From Bradyrhizobium betae (GTDB lineage: Bacteria > Pseudomonadota > Alphaproteobacteria > Rhizobiales > Xanthobacteraceae), in the NCBI RefSeq assembly GCF_004123905.1, contig NZ_MZXW01000057.1, forward strand, positions 91,440 to 155,439: 64,000 nt of DNA, read 5' to 3'. Both the position numbers and the translations under genes were made by a program. Below the pieces are notes generated by a model. It was not told the DNA's origin. It saw only the letters and a program-made list of their open reading frames with translations, and did no database searches. Below, piece by piece: positions 1 through 10,148 of the stretch. Within the stretch, counting starts at the first letter, position 1; each line of letters starts with the position of its first letter.

Positions 1-1758
1 CGCACCGGCGTCATCGGAAGGGCTGATGTGCAGTAAGGCCTCGCCTTCGAAGATCGTGTCGCCGGCCACAACCAGAATGTCCTCGACGACGCCCGCCACC
101 GGTGCCGCGACGACGTGCTCCATCTTCATCGCCTCGATCGCGAGCAGCTGCTGTCCTGCACGCACCCGGTCGCCCCTCGCCACATTGCAGGCAACGATCG
201 TTCCCTGCAGCGGCGCCGGCACCGCGACAAGTCCTTCCGGAACGTGGACGGCCTCTCTCGTGCGTCCCCCGCTCGACTGCGGCGGGGCGATAGCCGCCCT
301 GGCATCGAAGACGCCGAGCGGATCGATGGCACGGACGTCCCTGGAGCGCTTGGCCGGCGGCTCATCCCTGTTGGTCAATTGGGCCGCGGCCGCGAGGATA
401 CTTTCGAGGTGCTGCTCCAGGAAGTTGGTCGACACGCGGTCGGCCAGAAAATCACCGTTCTCCGTGAGTGCCCGCAAGACGGGAATGTTGGTTTCGACGC
501 CGTCGATGCGAAACTCTTCGAGGGCCCGCCGCCCGCGCCGGATGGCGTCGTCCATGCCTTCCGGCGAATACGCGATCACCTTCGCTAGCAATGAATCGTA
601 CCGGGGGCTGGTGCGATAGCCGACATAGCCGAACGTATCGACGCGGATGCCCGGACCACCCGGCAAGGTGAAGCCGGTCAGCACGCCGCCGGTCGGCCGC
701 GCGCCGCCGTCAGCCGTCATCCGCTCCATGTTGACGCGGAACTGGATTGCCCCGCCGCGCGCAACGGGGACGCTGCCGAGACCTATGTCGCGCAGCCGCA
801 GGCCTGAAGCGACCCTGATCTGGGTCTTGACCAGGTCGATCCCGTAGATCTCCTCGGTCACCGTGTGCTCCACCTGCAAGCGCGGATTGGCCTCGATGAA
901 GACGAACTCGCCGCCTTCCGCAGGCATCAGGAACTCGAAGGTACCGAGGCCTCGATAGGCCGCCGCGCCGGCCATGCGGACCGCTGCCCCGCAAAGCGCC
1001 TCACGAATCTTTGGCGCCAGACTCCGGCTGGGCGCCATCTCAACCACCTTCTGGTGACGCCGCTGGATGGTGCATTCGCGCTCGCCGAAGTGGAGGACAT
1101 CCTGCCCATCGCCAACAATCTGCACCTCGAGATGACGCGCATTCGGCAGGTAGCGTTCGACGTACAGCGCAGCGGCGCCAAACGCGGCCAGCGCCTCGGA
1201 CCGGCAACGCTCCCAGGCGCGGGCAAGCTCCGCCGGCGACGACACCACGCGCATGCCGCGGCCGCCGCCCCCGGCGACGGCCTTGACCATGATCGCTCCG
1301 CCGCGGCCGAGCTTGCCGAGAAACGCTGCGGCCTCCGCCTGCGATACCGGCCCCGCCGATCCCTCCAGCACGGGTACGCCGGCGCCGCGCGCATGCCGCC
1401 GCGCCTCCGACTTGTCGCCGAACAGCTCAAGCGTCGCCGCGGCCGGGCCGATGAACGTCATGCCGGCCGCGGCCACGGCCCGCGCGAAACCGGGATTCTC
1501 CGAGAGGAATCCATATCCGGGGTGCACCGCGTCACAACCGGTCTGCCGCGCCGCATCGACGATCGCCGCGATATCGAGATAGGCTGCAGCACCAACTCCG
1601 GGCAATTCGCGCCTCTCGCCGCCGATCCGCGCATGGGCGGAGCCCGCGTCATCTGCAGGAAACACAGCGACGACCGGGATATCGAGCTCAAATGCCGCCC
1701 GCGCGATGCGCAGCGCGATTTCTCCGCGGTTGGCGATGAGCATCTTGCGAAACGGCAT
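1..1758 (-). CDS. Biotin carboxylase/biotin carboxyl carrier protein of an acyl-CoA carboxylase (partial, runs off left edge)
   Basis: Frame open from the ATG at 1758 to base 1 with no stop, giving 586 residues. The start MPFRKMLIANRGE is the classic N-terminus of biotin carboxylases. A glycine-rich ATP-grasp loop (GGGGRGM) and the QVEHTVTE motif follow. Near the end is a biotinyl domain with EAMKMEHV, the biotinylated Lys codon lying at 124-126. It should carboxylate biotin using ATP and bicarbonate for an acetyl-, propionyl- or other acyl-CoA carboxylase in the cytoplasm. The acyl substrate cannot be told. About 41 residues follow the biotin Lys before the edge, so a fused carboxyltransferase domain may lie outside. 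Divergent from the MarR gene. Confidence 0.93.
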   Translation of the reverse strand, partial: MPFRKMLIANRGEIALRIARAAFELDIPVVAVFPADDAGSAHARIGGERRELPGVGAAAYLDIAAIVDAARQTGCDAVHPGYGFLSENPGFARAVAAAGMTFIGPAAATLELFGDKSEARRHARGAGVPVLEGSAGPVSQAEAAAFLGKLGRGGAIMVKAVAGGGGRGMRVVSSPAELARAWERCRSEALAAFGAAALYVERYLPNARHLEVQIVGDGQDVLHFGERECTIQRRHQKVVEMAPSRSLAPKIREALCGAAVRMAGAAAYRGLGTFEFLMPAEGGEFVFIEANPRLQVEHTVTEEIYGIDLVKTQIRVASGLRLRDIGLGSVPVARGGAIQFRVNMERMTADGGARPTGGVLTGFTLPGGPGIRVDTFGYVGYRTSPRYDSLLAKVIAYSPEGMDDAIRRGRRALEEFRIDGVETNIPVLRALTENGDFLADRVSTNFLEQHLESILAAAAQLTNRDEPPAKRSRDVRAIDPLGVFDARAAIAPPQSSGGRTREAVHVPEGLVAVPAPLQGTIVACNVARGDRVRAGQQLLAIEAMKMEHVVAAPVAGVVEDILVVAGDTIFEGEALLHISPSDDAGA

Positions 1759-1812
1759 GTCGATCCTTCCCAGCTCGCGGGCTTCAGCCGCGCCAAAGGC
1801 TATGGACAAGCC

Positions 1813-1829
1813 GATATTATGTCAATATC
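1813..1829. promoter_or_regulatory. Candidate MarR operator (GATATT-5-AATATC)
   Basis: A perfect 6-bp inverted repeat, GATATT and AATATC with a 5-nt spacer, lies in the 97-bp gap between the divergent carboxylase and MarR genes. Size and AT-richness fit MarR-family operators. Binding by the adjacent regulator is inferred from position. Confidence 0.45.
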
Positions 1830-1855
1830 ATTACACAGTTGGAGAAAAACGCGCG

Positions 1856-2356
1856 ATGCCGACAGCCATCAAGATTGCGACGAGAGCCGGCCGCGACCTG
1901 CCGGCCGGCAATTCCTCGCGGGACCATCTCAACAACAAGCTGTTTTTCAGGCTGTTTCAGGCCGCCAACATCTACGAGACGCAGGCCATGCGCGAGCTGG
2001 GCTTCTCGGCCGTGACGGGCGCGACGCTGGGCGCGCTGTACCGCGACCCCGAGGGCATGCTGTTCGCCGAACTCTATGCCTATCTCGGCGTGAGCCGCCA
2101 AAATCTTGATGCCGTGCTGAAGGGACTGGAAAAGAAGGGCCTGGTGGAGCGCATCGAGGCCGAGGACGACCGCCGAAAGAGAATGGTGCGCCTCACACAG
2201 GACGGCATCGAAGCCTGGAAGGATCTTCACCAGCGCTCGCTCGAATTCTTCCGGCAAGGGACCAAGGGCGTGTCTGCGACGGAGATGACCGATTGCATCG
2301 AAACGCTGGCCCGCATTGCGCGGGGGTTGCGTGCAATCGGGCCCGACCGAAATTGA
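1856..2356 (+). CDS. MarR-family transcriptional regulator
   Basis: 166 residues from the ATG at 1856, with GGAG at 1841-1844. The body has the winged-helix pattern of MarR proteins: a recognition helix region (AELYAYLGVSRQNLDAVLKGLEKKGLVER) followed by a charged wing (EDDRRKRMVRLT). It is a likely cytoplasmic dimeric repressor. It sits between the divergent carboxylase and the acyl-CoA ligase, so both are the obvious targets and an acyl-CoA or aromatic acid a plausible effector. The frame is open further upstream, but that part overlaps the carboxylase start and looks non-coding. Confidence 0.88.
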   Translation: MPTAIKIATRAGRDLPAGNSSRDHLNNKLFFRLFQAANIYETQAMRELGFSAVTGATLGALYRDPEGMLFAELYAYLGVSRQNLDAVLKGLEKKGLVERIEAEDDRRKRMVRLTQDGIEAWKDLHQRSLEFFRQGTKGVSATEMTDCIETLARIARGLRAIGPDRN

Positions 2357-2479
2357 ACGACCGCGCCCACCCGCGCGGGACAGAAGGAAGCCCCGGCAAG
2401 TCCAAACGACCGGGGCCATTCAAGTCGCCCGGCACGCCTTCGGCGTCCGGCCGCGACGGACACAAGCAGGGAGGTTTCG

Positions 2480-4108
2480 ATGACGAGCCACAAGGTTCCC
2501 GCCGCCGAGGAGTGCGTCCTCCGTTACCTGGTCGAGCGCTGGGCACGAGAGACCCCCGATCAGGTCTATGCGACCTTCGACGACGGTAGCCGCTTGACAT
2601 ACGGCGATCTGCTGCATCTGGCGAGACGGACCGGCAACGCGCTGCAGCTGCTGGGCGTGAAGCAGGGCGACACCGTCATGGTCTGGCTTCCGAACGGCTG
2701 CGAATGCCTGCGCGCCTGGTTCGGCATCAACATGATCGGCGCCGTGTACGTTCCGATCAACACCGCCTATCGCGGCGGCATCCTTCAGCACGTCGTGAAC
2801 AACGCCGGCGCGAGCGTCGCCGTCATCCATGCGAGCCTGCTGCCGCGGCTTGCCGACATAGACACGGGCGAGCTGCGCAAGATCGTCGTGATCGGGGGTG
2901 AACCGGGCCCCGTCGCCGGGCTCGACGTGCTGCCATCGATCGCCCTCGAATCGACGACCGACGATGCGCCACCGCTCGAGCGTCCGATCGCGCCGTGGGA
3001 CACGCAGTCGATCATCTACACCTCCGGGACGACCGGCCCCTCGAAAGGCGTGCTGTCGTCCTACGCCCATCTCTACGCCACCGGGCGCGGCATCTCGGCG
3101 GACCGGGATGGAATCCCCTATCTCGGAGCCAGCCACACCTTCATGGTGAACCTTCCCCTGTTCCATGTCGGCGGCACGGGACCGAGCTATGCCATGCTGA
3201 TCAACGGGGGCGCGATCGCCATGGTCGATCGCTTCGACACCGGAACGTTCTGGTCCACGGTCGCGAAGACCGGGACCACGATGGTGATCCTGCTCGGCGT
3301 CATGGCAAGCTTCCTGGTGAAGCGGACCGACGATGGCGATGAGAAGAACAGCCCGCTCAAGCACGTCACCGTCATTCCACTGAGCGAGGAAGGCATCGCC
3401 TTCGGCAAGCGCTACGGCGTCACGACGCACACGCTTTTCAACATGTCGGAGGTCTCCTGCCCGCTGTCGACCGCCCCCAACCCGACCGTTGCGGCAGCCT
3501 GCGGCAAGCCGCGGGCCGGCGTCGAGGCGCGTCTCGTCGACGCCCACGACTGCGAGGTTGCGCCGGGCGAGATCGGGGAACTGATCCTCCGCACCGACGC
3601 GCCCTGGGCCATGAACCACGGATACAACAAGGCGCCGGAAGCGACCGCGCTCGCCTGGCGCAACGGCTGGTTTCACACCGGTGACGCCTTCCGCGTCGAC
3701 CAGGACGGCAATTTCTTCTTCGTCGATCGGTTCAAGGACGCGATCCGCCGGCGCGGCGAGAACATTTCATCGTTTGAAGTCGAGCTCGAAGTCGCTGCGC
3801 ACCCCGCCATTCGGGAGGCTGCCGCCGTCTCCGTGCCGAGCGAGCATGGCGAGGACGACGTGATGGTCGCCGTCTCGCTTGCGGAGGGACAAACGCTGGA
3901 CCCCGCGGACCTCATCCACTTTCTTAAGCCGCGAATGGCCCATTTCATGGTCCCGCGCTACATCCGCATCCTTGAGGATCTACCAAAGACGCCGACCAAC
4001 AAGGTCGAAAAGTATCTGTTGCGCAAAGACGGAGTGACGTCTGACACCTTCGACCGCGATGCTGCAGGCATTGTCATCAAGAGCGAGCCGGTGCGCTCGT
4101 CGCGTTAG
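2480..4108 (+). CDS. AMP-forming acyl-CoA ligase (CaiC/fatty-acyl-CoA synthetase-like)
   Basis: 542 residues, ATG preceded by GGGAGG. It carries the adenylate-forming P-loop IIYTSGTTGPSKGV near residue 175, the GWFHTGD motif near residue 395 and the hinge-like DRFKDAIRRRGENIS, with a C-terminal lysine-containing segment (PKTPTNKVEK). These are complete hallmarks of the ANL superfamily: ATP-dependent activation of a carboxylic acid to its CoA thioester. The closest feel is to crotonobetaine/carnitine-CoA ligases and medium-chain acyl-CoA synthetases, but the substrate is not determinable. It lies 123 bp after the MarR gene in the same direction, and a carboxylase of CoA thioesters is divergent. 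Confidence 0.9.
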   Translation: MTSHKVPAAEECVLRYLVERWARETPDQVYATFDDGSRLTYGDLLHLARRTGNALQLLGVKQGDTVMVWLPNGCECLRAWFGINMIGAVYVPINTAYRGGILQHVVNNAGASVAVIHASLLPRLADIDTGELRKIVVIGGEPGPVAGLDVLPSIALESTTDDAPPLERPIAPWDTQSIIYTSGTTGPSKGVLSSYAHLYATGRGISADRDGIPYLGASHTFMVNLPLFHVGGTGPSYAMLINGGAIAMVDRFDTGTFWSTVAKTGTTMVILLGVMASFLVKRTDDGDEKNSPLKHVTVIPLSEEGIAFGKRYGVTTHTLFNMSEVSCPLSTAPNPTVAAACGKPRAGVEARLVDAHDCEVAPGEIGELILRTDAPWAMNHGYNKAPEATALAWRNGWFHTGDAFRVDQDGNFFFVDRFKDAIRRRGENISSFEVELEVAAHPAIREAAAVSVPSEHGEDDVMVAVSLAEGQTLDPADLIHFLKPRMAHFMVPRYIRILEDLPKTPTNKVEKYLLRKDGVTSDTFDRDAAGIVIKSEPVRSSR

Positions 4109-4142
4109 GCAAAAGGCGCGGGCGTCGGGTCCCCGACATAGT

Positions 4143-4212
4143 ACTGATAAGCTTTCGGCAATTACCTTATCAGTCGGCCAACTGACTCCATTTGCGACCA
4201 AACCTTATCAGT
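4143..4212. repeat. 70-bp dispersed repeat, copy 1 (three ACTGATAAG/CTTATCAGT boxes)
   Basis: ACTGATAAG at 4143-4151, CTTATCAGT at 4166-4174 and again at 4204-4212. The last two are separated by a conserved CTCCATTTGCGACCAAA core. Full copies occur at 54553-54622 and 36821-36891, and a half copy at 29733-29764. This copy lies between convergent genes, just past the acyl-CoA ligase stop. Confidence 0.85.
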
Positions 4213-4284
4213 CCGCATCCGACCGTCTGAGCATTTCTTATCCATCCTCTTTCAAGACCTCACATGCTTTCTCGATAGGCGTGC

Positions 4285-5322
4285 TCAGTAGGCGCGCGCG
4301 AAGTCACCCTCCTGCTTGATATCAGTGAACACAGGATAGCGCGGTTTCCAGGCCGTGCCCTTGGCCGTGGTCAGCTGGCTGAGCCGTTCGAGCACGTGGA
4401 GACCGTCGTTGCGCAGACTTGCAGACACCGCGGCGCGATCCGGAAAATTCTTTAGAACGGCGTCGAGCCAGATCGTGCGGCCCGCCAGGAAGCCGCTCGC
4501 CCCTGCAGCATAAGAGTAGTCGAGCACGCGTTCGAATTTCGCCGGCGCAGCGCCGCCCGACAGCAGCACCCAAGGAATGTTGCGCTCGCGGCAGATATCG
4601 CCGATTGCATCGAACTCCATCTGCGCGGCTCTGGCTGCCCCGCTGCCGTCACTGGCCGGCAGGCCGTTGGCCGCGACCGGGCTCTCCAGCTTGAGGAGAT
4701 CGACGCCATATTCGGGCTTGGCAAACTCGCGCACGCTGTCGATGACCAGACCGGGAAGTTTGCCCGGCGATTCCACGTAATCAGCGGTGTGATCAACGCT
4801 GCCCAGGAACGGATAAACCAGCAGCTCGAGAACATAGGGAATGTCGTGGCGGGCGCAGTCCTCGCCGATCTCGCGCACGAACTTCTTCTGGTGTTCGTTC
4901 ACCGCGGCATCGGCGTCTGGCCGGTACCAGGCCAGCACCTTGACCGCGTCACCGCCCATGGCGCGGATCTTCTCCACGCTCCAGTTGGTGATGGCCCGCG
5001 ACTTGCGACCGCCCGCGGTCTCCTCGACGCGGTGCTCTTCCAGAGTCATGATCAGGCCGCAGCGCGGCGGCAGCAGATCGATCGCGGCGGGCACGGCAAA
5101 GTTCGGGTCGAACAGCATCGAGCTGCAGTGCGGCGCGAGATTCTCGACCAGAAGACGCTTGGCCGCCGTGACGTCGGAATACTCGACCTGGTCCCGCGTG
5201 ATGCCTTTTGCTTTCGCGATGGCATCGAACAAGGGCGGCCGCTGGTCCAGCGCGACCATTCGAAAATGGCCGTCCGCGTCAGCAAGCCGCGCCAGGCCGC
5301 GGTTCTTTCCAATCGTTCTCAT
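4285..5322 (-). CDS. Class I aldolase, tagatose-1,6-bisphosphate / sulfofructose-phosphate aldolase type
   Basis: 345 residues from ATG 5322, which overlaps the kinase stop by 4 bp (ATGA), implying coupled translation. Family features are FRMVALDQRPP near residue 20, DAVKVLAWYRPD near 125, DLLKLESPV with K211 as the candidate Schiff-base lysine, and PWVLLSGG...AGASGFLAGRTIW in the last third. These are shared by LacD and YihT aldolases. It is likely to split a ketose-1-phosphate or 1,6-bisphosphate analogue into DHAP and an aldehyde. Length is nearer LacD (about 325) than YihT (about 290). Last gene of a seven-gene minus-strand operon. Substrate unproven. Confidence 0.85.
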   Translation of the reverse strand: MRTIGKNRGLARLADADGHFRMVALDQRPPLFDAIAKAKGITRDQVEYSDVTAAKRLLVENLAPHCSSMLFDPNFAVPAAIDLLPPRCGLIMTLEEHRVEETAGGRKSRAITNWSVEKIRAMGGDAVKVLAWYRPDADAAVNEHQKKFVREIGEDCARHDIPYVLELLVYPFLGSVDHTADYVESPGKLPGLVIDSVREFAKPEYGVDLLKLESPVAANGLPASDGSGAARAAQMEFDAIGDICRERNIPWVLLSGGAAPAKFERVLDYSYAAGASGFLAGRTIWLDAVLKNFPDRAAVSASLRNDGLHVLERLSQLTTAKGTAWKPRYPVFTDIKQEGDFARAY

Positions 5323-6274
5323 GGCTTCGTCCTCATGAATGCAAGACACTCGTTGATGTCGGGGATTCCGTTGCGGCCGCCAGCGTGGCGGCATTTCATG
5401 GCGGCCGTCGCTGCCGAAAAAGCCACGGCGGCGCGCACGTCCAGGCCGGCGCCGATCGCCAACGCGTAGGCCCCGTGAAAAACATCGCCCGCGCCTGTGG
5501 TGTCGACGACCTCGACGGCGTAGGCGACCTGCCGCTGCAGCTGGCCGTTCTGGTACCAGCTCACGCCGCCCTCACCACGCGTGACGGCGATGACGCGGCA
5601 GCCGAAGCGAGCGAGGGCTGCGAGAGATTTATCATCGGCGGAGCCGGCAAAGGCGGCAAGCGCCGGCTCGGAGAAGATGGCGTGATCGGTTAAGGGCAGC
5701 AGCCGCTCGAACACTTCGGCATCGGCCATGTCGCCGTCGAGCACCGTCGGAACGTCGCGCGAGCGCGCCTCGCGGAACAGCGTTGCGGCGCCCTCGACCC
5801 AGCGCGGGTCGGCCAGCACGGAGGATGCGCGGCCGATTGCTTCGAGCGGAAGCCAATCCGCGGATTCAGGAAAAAGGCCGCGGAAGTTCACGATCTGCCG
5901 CTCGCCGCTGCTGTCGACGATAATTCCGGAGACAGAGGAGCGGCCATCGGGAAACAGCCGGAAATTCTCGACGTCGACGCCTTCGGCGGCGAAGGCGGAC
6001 TTCATCTCGTGGCCGGCGGCATCATTCCCTGCCCGCCCCCAGAACGCGACGGACGCGCCGAGCTTCGCCACCGCCACGCTCGCATTGGCGGCCATGCCGC
6101 CGCCCAGCGTGCCGTACGCGGCAGCTTTGATCTTCTCGCTTCCACCCGCGAACGGCCGATCGACGCGCCAAACCTGGTCAAGCGCAGAGAGCCCAAGGCA
6201 GATCACGTGCACGGGCCTGGCCTTGGACCCGACGTCCGCTAGCGCCAAGAGATCGCCGATGTTGGCTGACGTAC

Positions 6275-6278
<4 letters not shown>
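5319..6278 (-). CDS. PfkB-family carbohydrate kinase resembling sulfofructose kinase YihV
   Basis: 319 residues with a GTG start at 6278 that overlaps the ABC ATPase stop (GTGA). Ribokinase/PfkB fold: GG motif (GTLGGGMAANA) near residue 60 and DTTGAGDVFHGA with catalytic Asp265. Several stretches recall E. coli YihV: VLADPRW near 155, TVLDGDM near 180, DHAIFSEP near 200, and AMKCRHAGGRNGIPD at the C-terminus. Expected to phosphorylate a ketose at C1 for the downstream aldolase. Whether the sugar is sulfonated or ordinary cannot be read from sequence. An internal start nearer residue 22 is possible because the first 20 residues look dispensable. Confidence 0.85.
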
Positions 6279-7348
<1,070 letters not shown>

Positions 7349-7354
7349 GATCGC

Positions 7355-8359
7355 TTAGTCCAGCGCCAGCACAGGCTTGATCAGCTCGCCGTTGGCGAAC
7401 CGCGCGAAGTTTTCAGGGAGATCCGAAAGACCGAACTCGCCGTCAACGAGGACGCGGTATTCGTCCTTGTACTTGCGCAGCAGCTCGACATTCTGCTCGA
7501 AATCCGAGACAGGGAAGTAGAAGGTCCGGATCATGTAAAAATCCTTGCGGCGGAATACCTTGCCCTCCTCGATGGTCCATGGCGCGGCGTTCTCGCCGAC
7601 CAGCACCAGCGCGCCGCGCGGCAACACGAGCTCGATGCCGAGATTGCGCGCCGCATGGGCGCCCGAGCATTCCATGATGAGCGCGAAGCGCTTCGAGGTG
7701 TCGCCGACCGGGTGCGCCTTCGCGCCGAAGGACTGTGCGATCTTCAGCCGCGCCGCATTGGGATCGGCGACATGAATGTCGTTGTAGCCAAGCGCGCGAA
7801 GCGCCAGCACGACGCCGAGACCGACAGGCCCCGCCCCCATCACGAGGGCCGGACCGGCCTCGTTCGCCGGCACCACGCGGCTGACGAACCGTACGGCGTG
7901 GCCGGATGTGCCGATGGTGTCGAGCAACAGCGGCGCGAGGCTGTCCTCGATATCATTGGGTACCGGCAGCAAACAATTTTCCGGCACGGGCACGTATTCG
8001 GCATAGCCGCCCGGCCTGTTCCAGCCGATCAGGCTGGAGACCTCGAGGCACATCTGGGTATCGCCGCGCTTGCAGGCGGCACAGTGATCGCAGTGCAAGG
8101 GAATGTAGACGGCGCAGCGGCGGCCATGCAGACTGTGGCCTGGCTGCTCGACGACGCCGAAGATCTCGTGGCCGGCGGTGAACTCGGCGCCCTTGTGCCA
8201 GAGCTTGAAGTCTGAGCCGCACAGCGCCGTTCGCGAGACACGGACCAGCACCTCGCCGGCGCCGATTTCGGGCATCGCCACACGCTCGATGGTGATTCGG
8301 TCGCCGCCGTGGAAGACCGCGGCCTGCATGATCGAATTCGAGCGGGGAGACATATTCAT
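7355..8359 (-). CDS. Zinc-dependent medium-chain alcohol/polyol dehydrogenase
   Basis: 334 residues from ATG 8359 (a TTG lies one codon earlier and another ATG at 8353). Catalytic zinc ligands CGSD (C47) and GHE (H64, E65); structural zinc cysteines C90, C93, C96 and C104 in the CDHCAACKRGDTQMC pattern; Rossmann motif VMGAGPVGLG. This is the sorbitol/threonine dehydrogenase branch of MDR enzymes, using NAD(P). Lying between the permease and ATPase genes of a sugar importer, it probably oxidises the imported polyol or sugar before phosphorylation by the adjacent kinase. Confidence 0.88.
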   Translation of the reverse strand: MNMSPRSNSIMQAAVFHGGDRITIERVAMPEIGAGEVLVRVSRTALCGSDFKLWHKGAEFTAGHEIFGVVEQPGHSLHGRRCAVYIPLHCDHCAACKRGDTQMCLEVSSLIGWNRPGGYAEYVPVPENCLLPVPNDIEDSLAPLLLDTIGTSGHAVRFVSRVVPANEAGPALVMGAGPVGLGVVLALRALGYNDIHVADPNAARLKIAQSFGAKAHPVGDTSKRFALIMECSGAHAARNLGIELVLPRGALVLVGENAAPWTIEEGKVFRRKDFYMIRTFYFPVSDFEQNVELLRKYKDEYRVLVDGEFGLSDLPENFARFANGELIKPVLALD

Positions 8360-8366
8360 CAAATAC

Positions 8367-9194
8367 CTAGCCTTTCACCGCGCCGAGCGTCAGTCCGGAC
8401 ACCAGCCAGCGCTGAACCAGGGCCGCCAGCACCAGCGGCGGCAAGGCGATCAGCGTCGCCGCGGCCATGAGGGCGCCCCATTGCGTCGAGCCTTCGCCGA
8501 TGAAGTTGAAGGCCGCCGCGATCAGCGTCTTGGTGTCGCCGTTGGAGAGCACCAGCGCAAACAGGAAGTAGTTCCACGAGAAGACGAAGGCGAGGATCGC
8601 CGAGACCGCGACGCCCGACGCCACCAGCGGCATCGCGATGCGCCAGAGAATGCGCGTGACGCTGCATCCATCGACTTGCGCAGCCTCGAACACACTGCGC
8701 GGGATGGCATCGAACGACGGCAGCAAGACCCAGATCACGATCGGCAGCGTGATGACGGCGTGGCTGAGGATCAACGCGGTGTAGGAGCCGATCATGCCGA
8801 TTTGCCGGAACATGACGTACCACGGCAGCAGGAACAGCGTGCCGGGCGCCATGCGCGCCGCCAGCGTCAGGATTGCCGGCCACGTAATCCGGGTCCAGGA
8901 GACGGCGAAGGCGGCGGGAATCCCGAACAGCAGCCCGAGCGAGGTCGAGCCGACGGTAACGATGAGGCTGTTGAGCGCATAACTCAGGAACGGCGTGGTC
9001 TTGGTCAGCTCGGCGTAATTCTCCAGCGTCGGTGTGAAGACCAGCGTCGGCGGATAGGCGGTGACCTCGAAGGACGGCTTGAACGAGGACAGCACCATCC
9101 AGACCGTGGGCGCCATGATGATGATGCCGGCGAGCACGAGCTGCACCGTGTTGAGCCAGCGGATCCAGCGGTCGGTGTTGGCGGCATCGTTCAT
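8367..9194 (-). CDS. Carbohydrate ABC permease, MalG type
   Basis: 275 residues, about six hydrophobic segments, with the inner-membrane permease EAA loop (EAAQVDGCSVTRILWRIAMPL) near residue 185 and the terminal LTLGAVKG typical of MalG-like subunits. Forms the translocation channel with the neighbouring MalF-like permease. Starts 4 bp after that gene and ends 7 bp before the dehydrogenase. Confidence 0.92.
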   Translation of the reverse strand: MNDAANTDRWIRWLNTVQLVLAGIIIMAPTVWMVLSSFKPSFEVTAYPPTLVFTPTLENYAELTKTTPFLSYALNSLIVTVGSTSLGLLFGIPAAFAVSWTRITWPAILTLAARMAPGTLFLLPWYVMFRQIGMIGSYTALILSHAVITLPIVIWVLLPSFDAIPRSVFEAAQVDGCSVTRILWRIAMPLVASGVAVSAILAFVFSWNYFLFALVLSNGDTKTLIAAAFNFIGEGSTQWGALMAAATLIALPPLVLAALVQRWLVSGLTLGAVKG

Positions 9195-9198
9195 GACA

Positions 9199-10086
9199 TC
9201 ACCACGCCACTGCGCCGCGCAGGCGGTTGAAGGCGAGCACGGCGCCGAACACGATCGCCGTCAGTGTCAGCATCAGGGCGCTGGCATAGCCGATGTTGAA
9301 GAACTCGAAACCGACCCGGAACCCATAAATGTTGAGTGTGTTCGAGGCGTTGCCCGGGCCGCCCTGGGTGGTGATGTAGATGATGTCAAAGAAGCGCAGG
9401 AGATCGACGCTGCGCAGGATCGCGGCAGTGACAATGGTCGGCAGCAGCAGCGGCAGCGTGATGCGCTGAAACGTCTTGAATGGGGATGCGCCATCGATCT
9501 GGGCAGCCTCGTAGACACTCGGCGGCAGGGATTGCAACCCGCCCAGCACGATCAGAGCGACATAAGGCGTCCACTGCCAGCTGTCGATCAGCGCCACCGT
9601 CGGAATGACCAGGGACGGCGAGGCCAGCCAGTCCGACGAGGGCAGGCCGAACGACTGCAAGACATAGTTGGCGGCACCCAGCGAGGGATCGAGGATTACC
9701 AGCCACATCATGCCCGCGACCACCGGCGGCATCATGAACGGCGAAATGAACAACGAGCGCACGATGCCCGGTAGCCGCTTGGCGTGGAACAGCACCAACG
9801 CCAGCCAGACGCCGAAGACGAGTTGCAGCACTAGCGACAGCACGAAGAGGGCTATGGTGATCCACAGCCCGTGCCAGAATTCGTAATCGGAGATCAGCTT
9901 GGAATAATTGGCAAGCCCTGCGAAGGACTGCTTGCCGGTCGAGGAAAACGTCTGGAAGCCTAGCCAGATCGTATAGACGACCGGAAACGCGATCATCGCA
10001 ACCGTGAAGATCACGGCCGGCGCTGAAAGCGCCGCCATTTCCAGCTTCTGCCGGTCCTGCGTGAGTGTCGCAGCCGAGTCAGACAT
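9199..10086 (-). CDS. Carbohydrate ABC permease, MalF/UgpA type
   Basis: 295 residues with six hydrophobic segments, the EAA motif (EAAQIDGASPFKTFQRITLPLL) near residue 200, and the ITQGGPG-like loop (ITTQGGPGNAS) characteristic of MalF-like subunits of the CUT1 family. Partner of the downstream MalG-like permease. The 62-bp gap to the binding-protein gene is the largest inside this operon. Confidence 0.92.
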   Translation of the reverse strand: MSDSAATLTQDRQKLEMAALSAPAVIFTVAMIAFPVVYTIWLGFQTFSSTGKQSFAGLANYSKLISDYEFWHGLWITIALFVLSLVLQLVFGVWLALVLFHAKRLPGIVRSLFISPFMMPPVVAGMMWLVILDPSLGAANYVLQSFGLPSSDWLASPSLVIPTVALIDSWQWTPYVALIVLGGLQSLPPSVYEAAQIDGASPFKTFQRITLPLLLPTIVTAAILRSVDLLRFFDIIYITTQGGPGNASNTLNIYGFRVGFEFFNIGYASALMLTLTAIVFGAVLAFNRLRGAVAW

Positions 10087-10148
10087 CCGTCCGCGTCCTC
10101 AGGTGGGGAGAAATGCCGGCATGCAGCGAGCCTGCCGGCATGAAGTCC

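Noticed and set aside
865..2109. Long plus-strand open frame of 414 residues
   Set aside because: It is antisense to the biotin carboxylase, is Arg/Asp/His-rich with no family pattern, and runs into the MarR gene. GC-rich codon bias opens such frames opposite real genes.
2420..3676. Minus-strand frame of 418 residues
   Set aside because: Antisense to the acyl-CoA ligase with intact ANL motifs.
3980..4201. Minus-strand frames starting MVANGVS...TDK at 3980-4201 and 54426-54611
   Set aside because: Their similarity comes from the 70-bp DNA repeat, not from protein conservation; the rest of each frame is unrelated.
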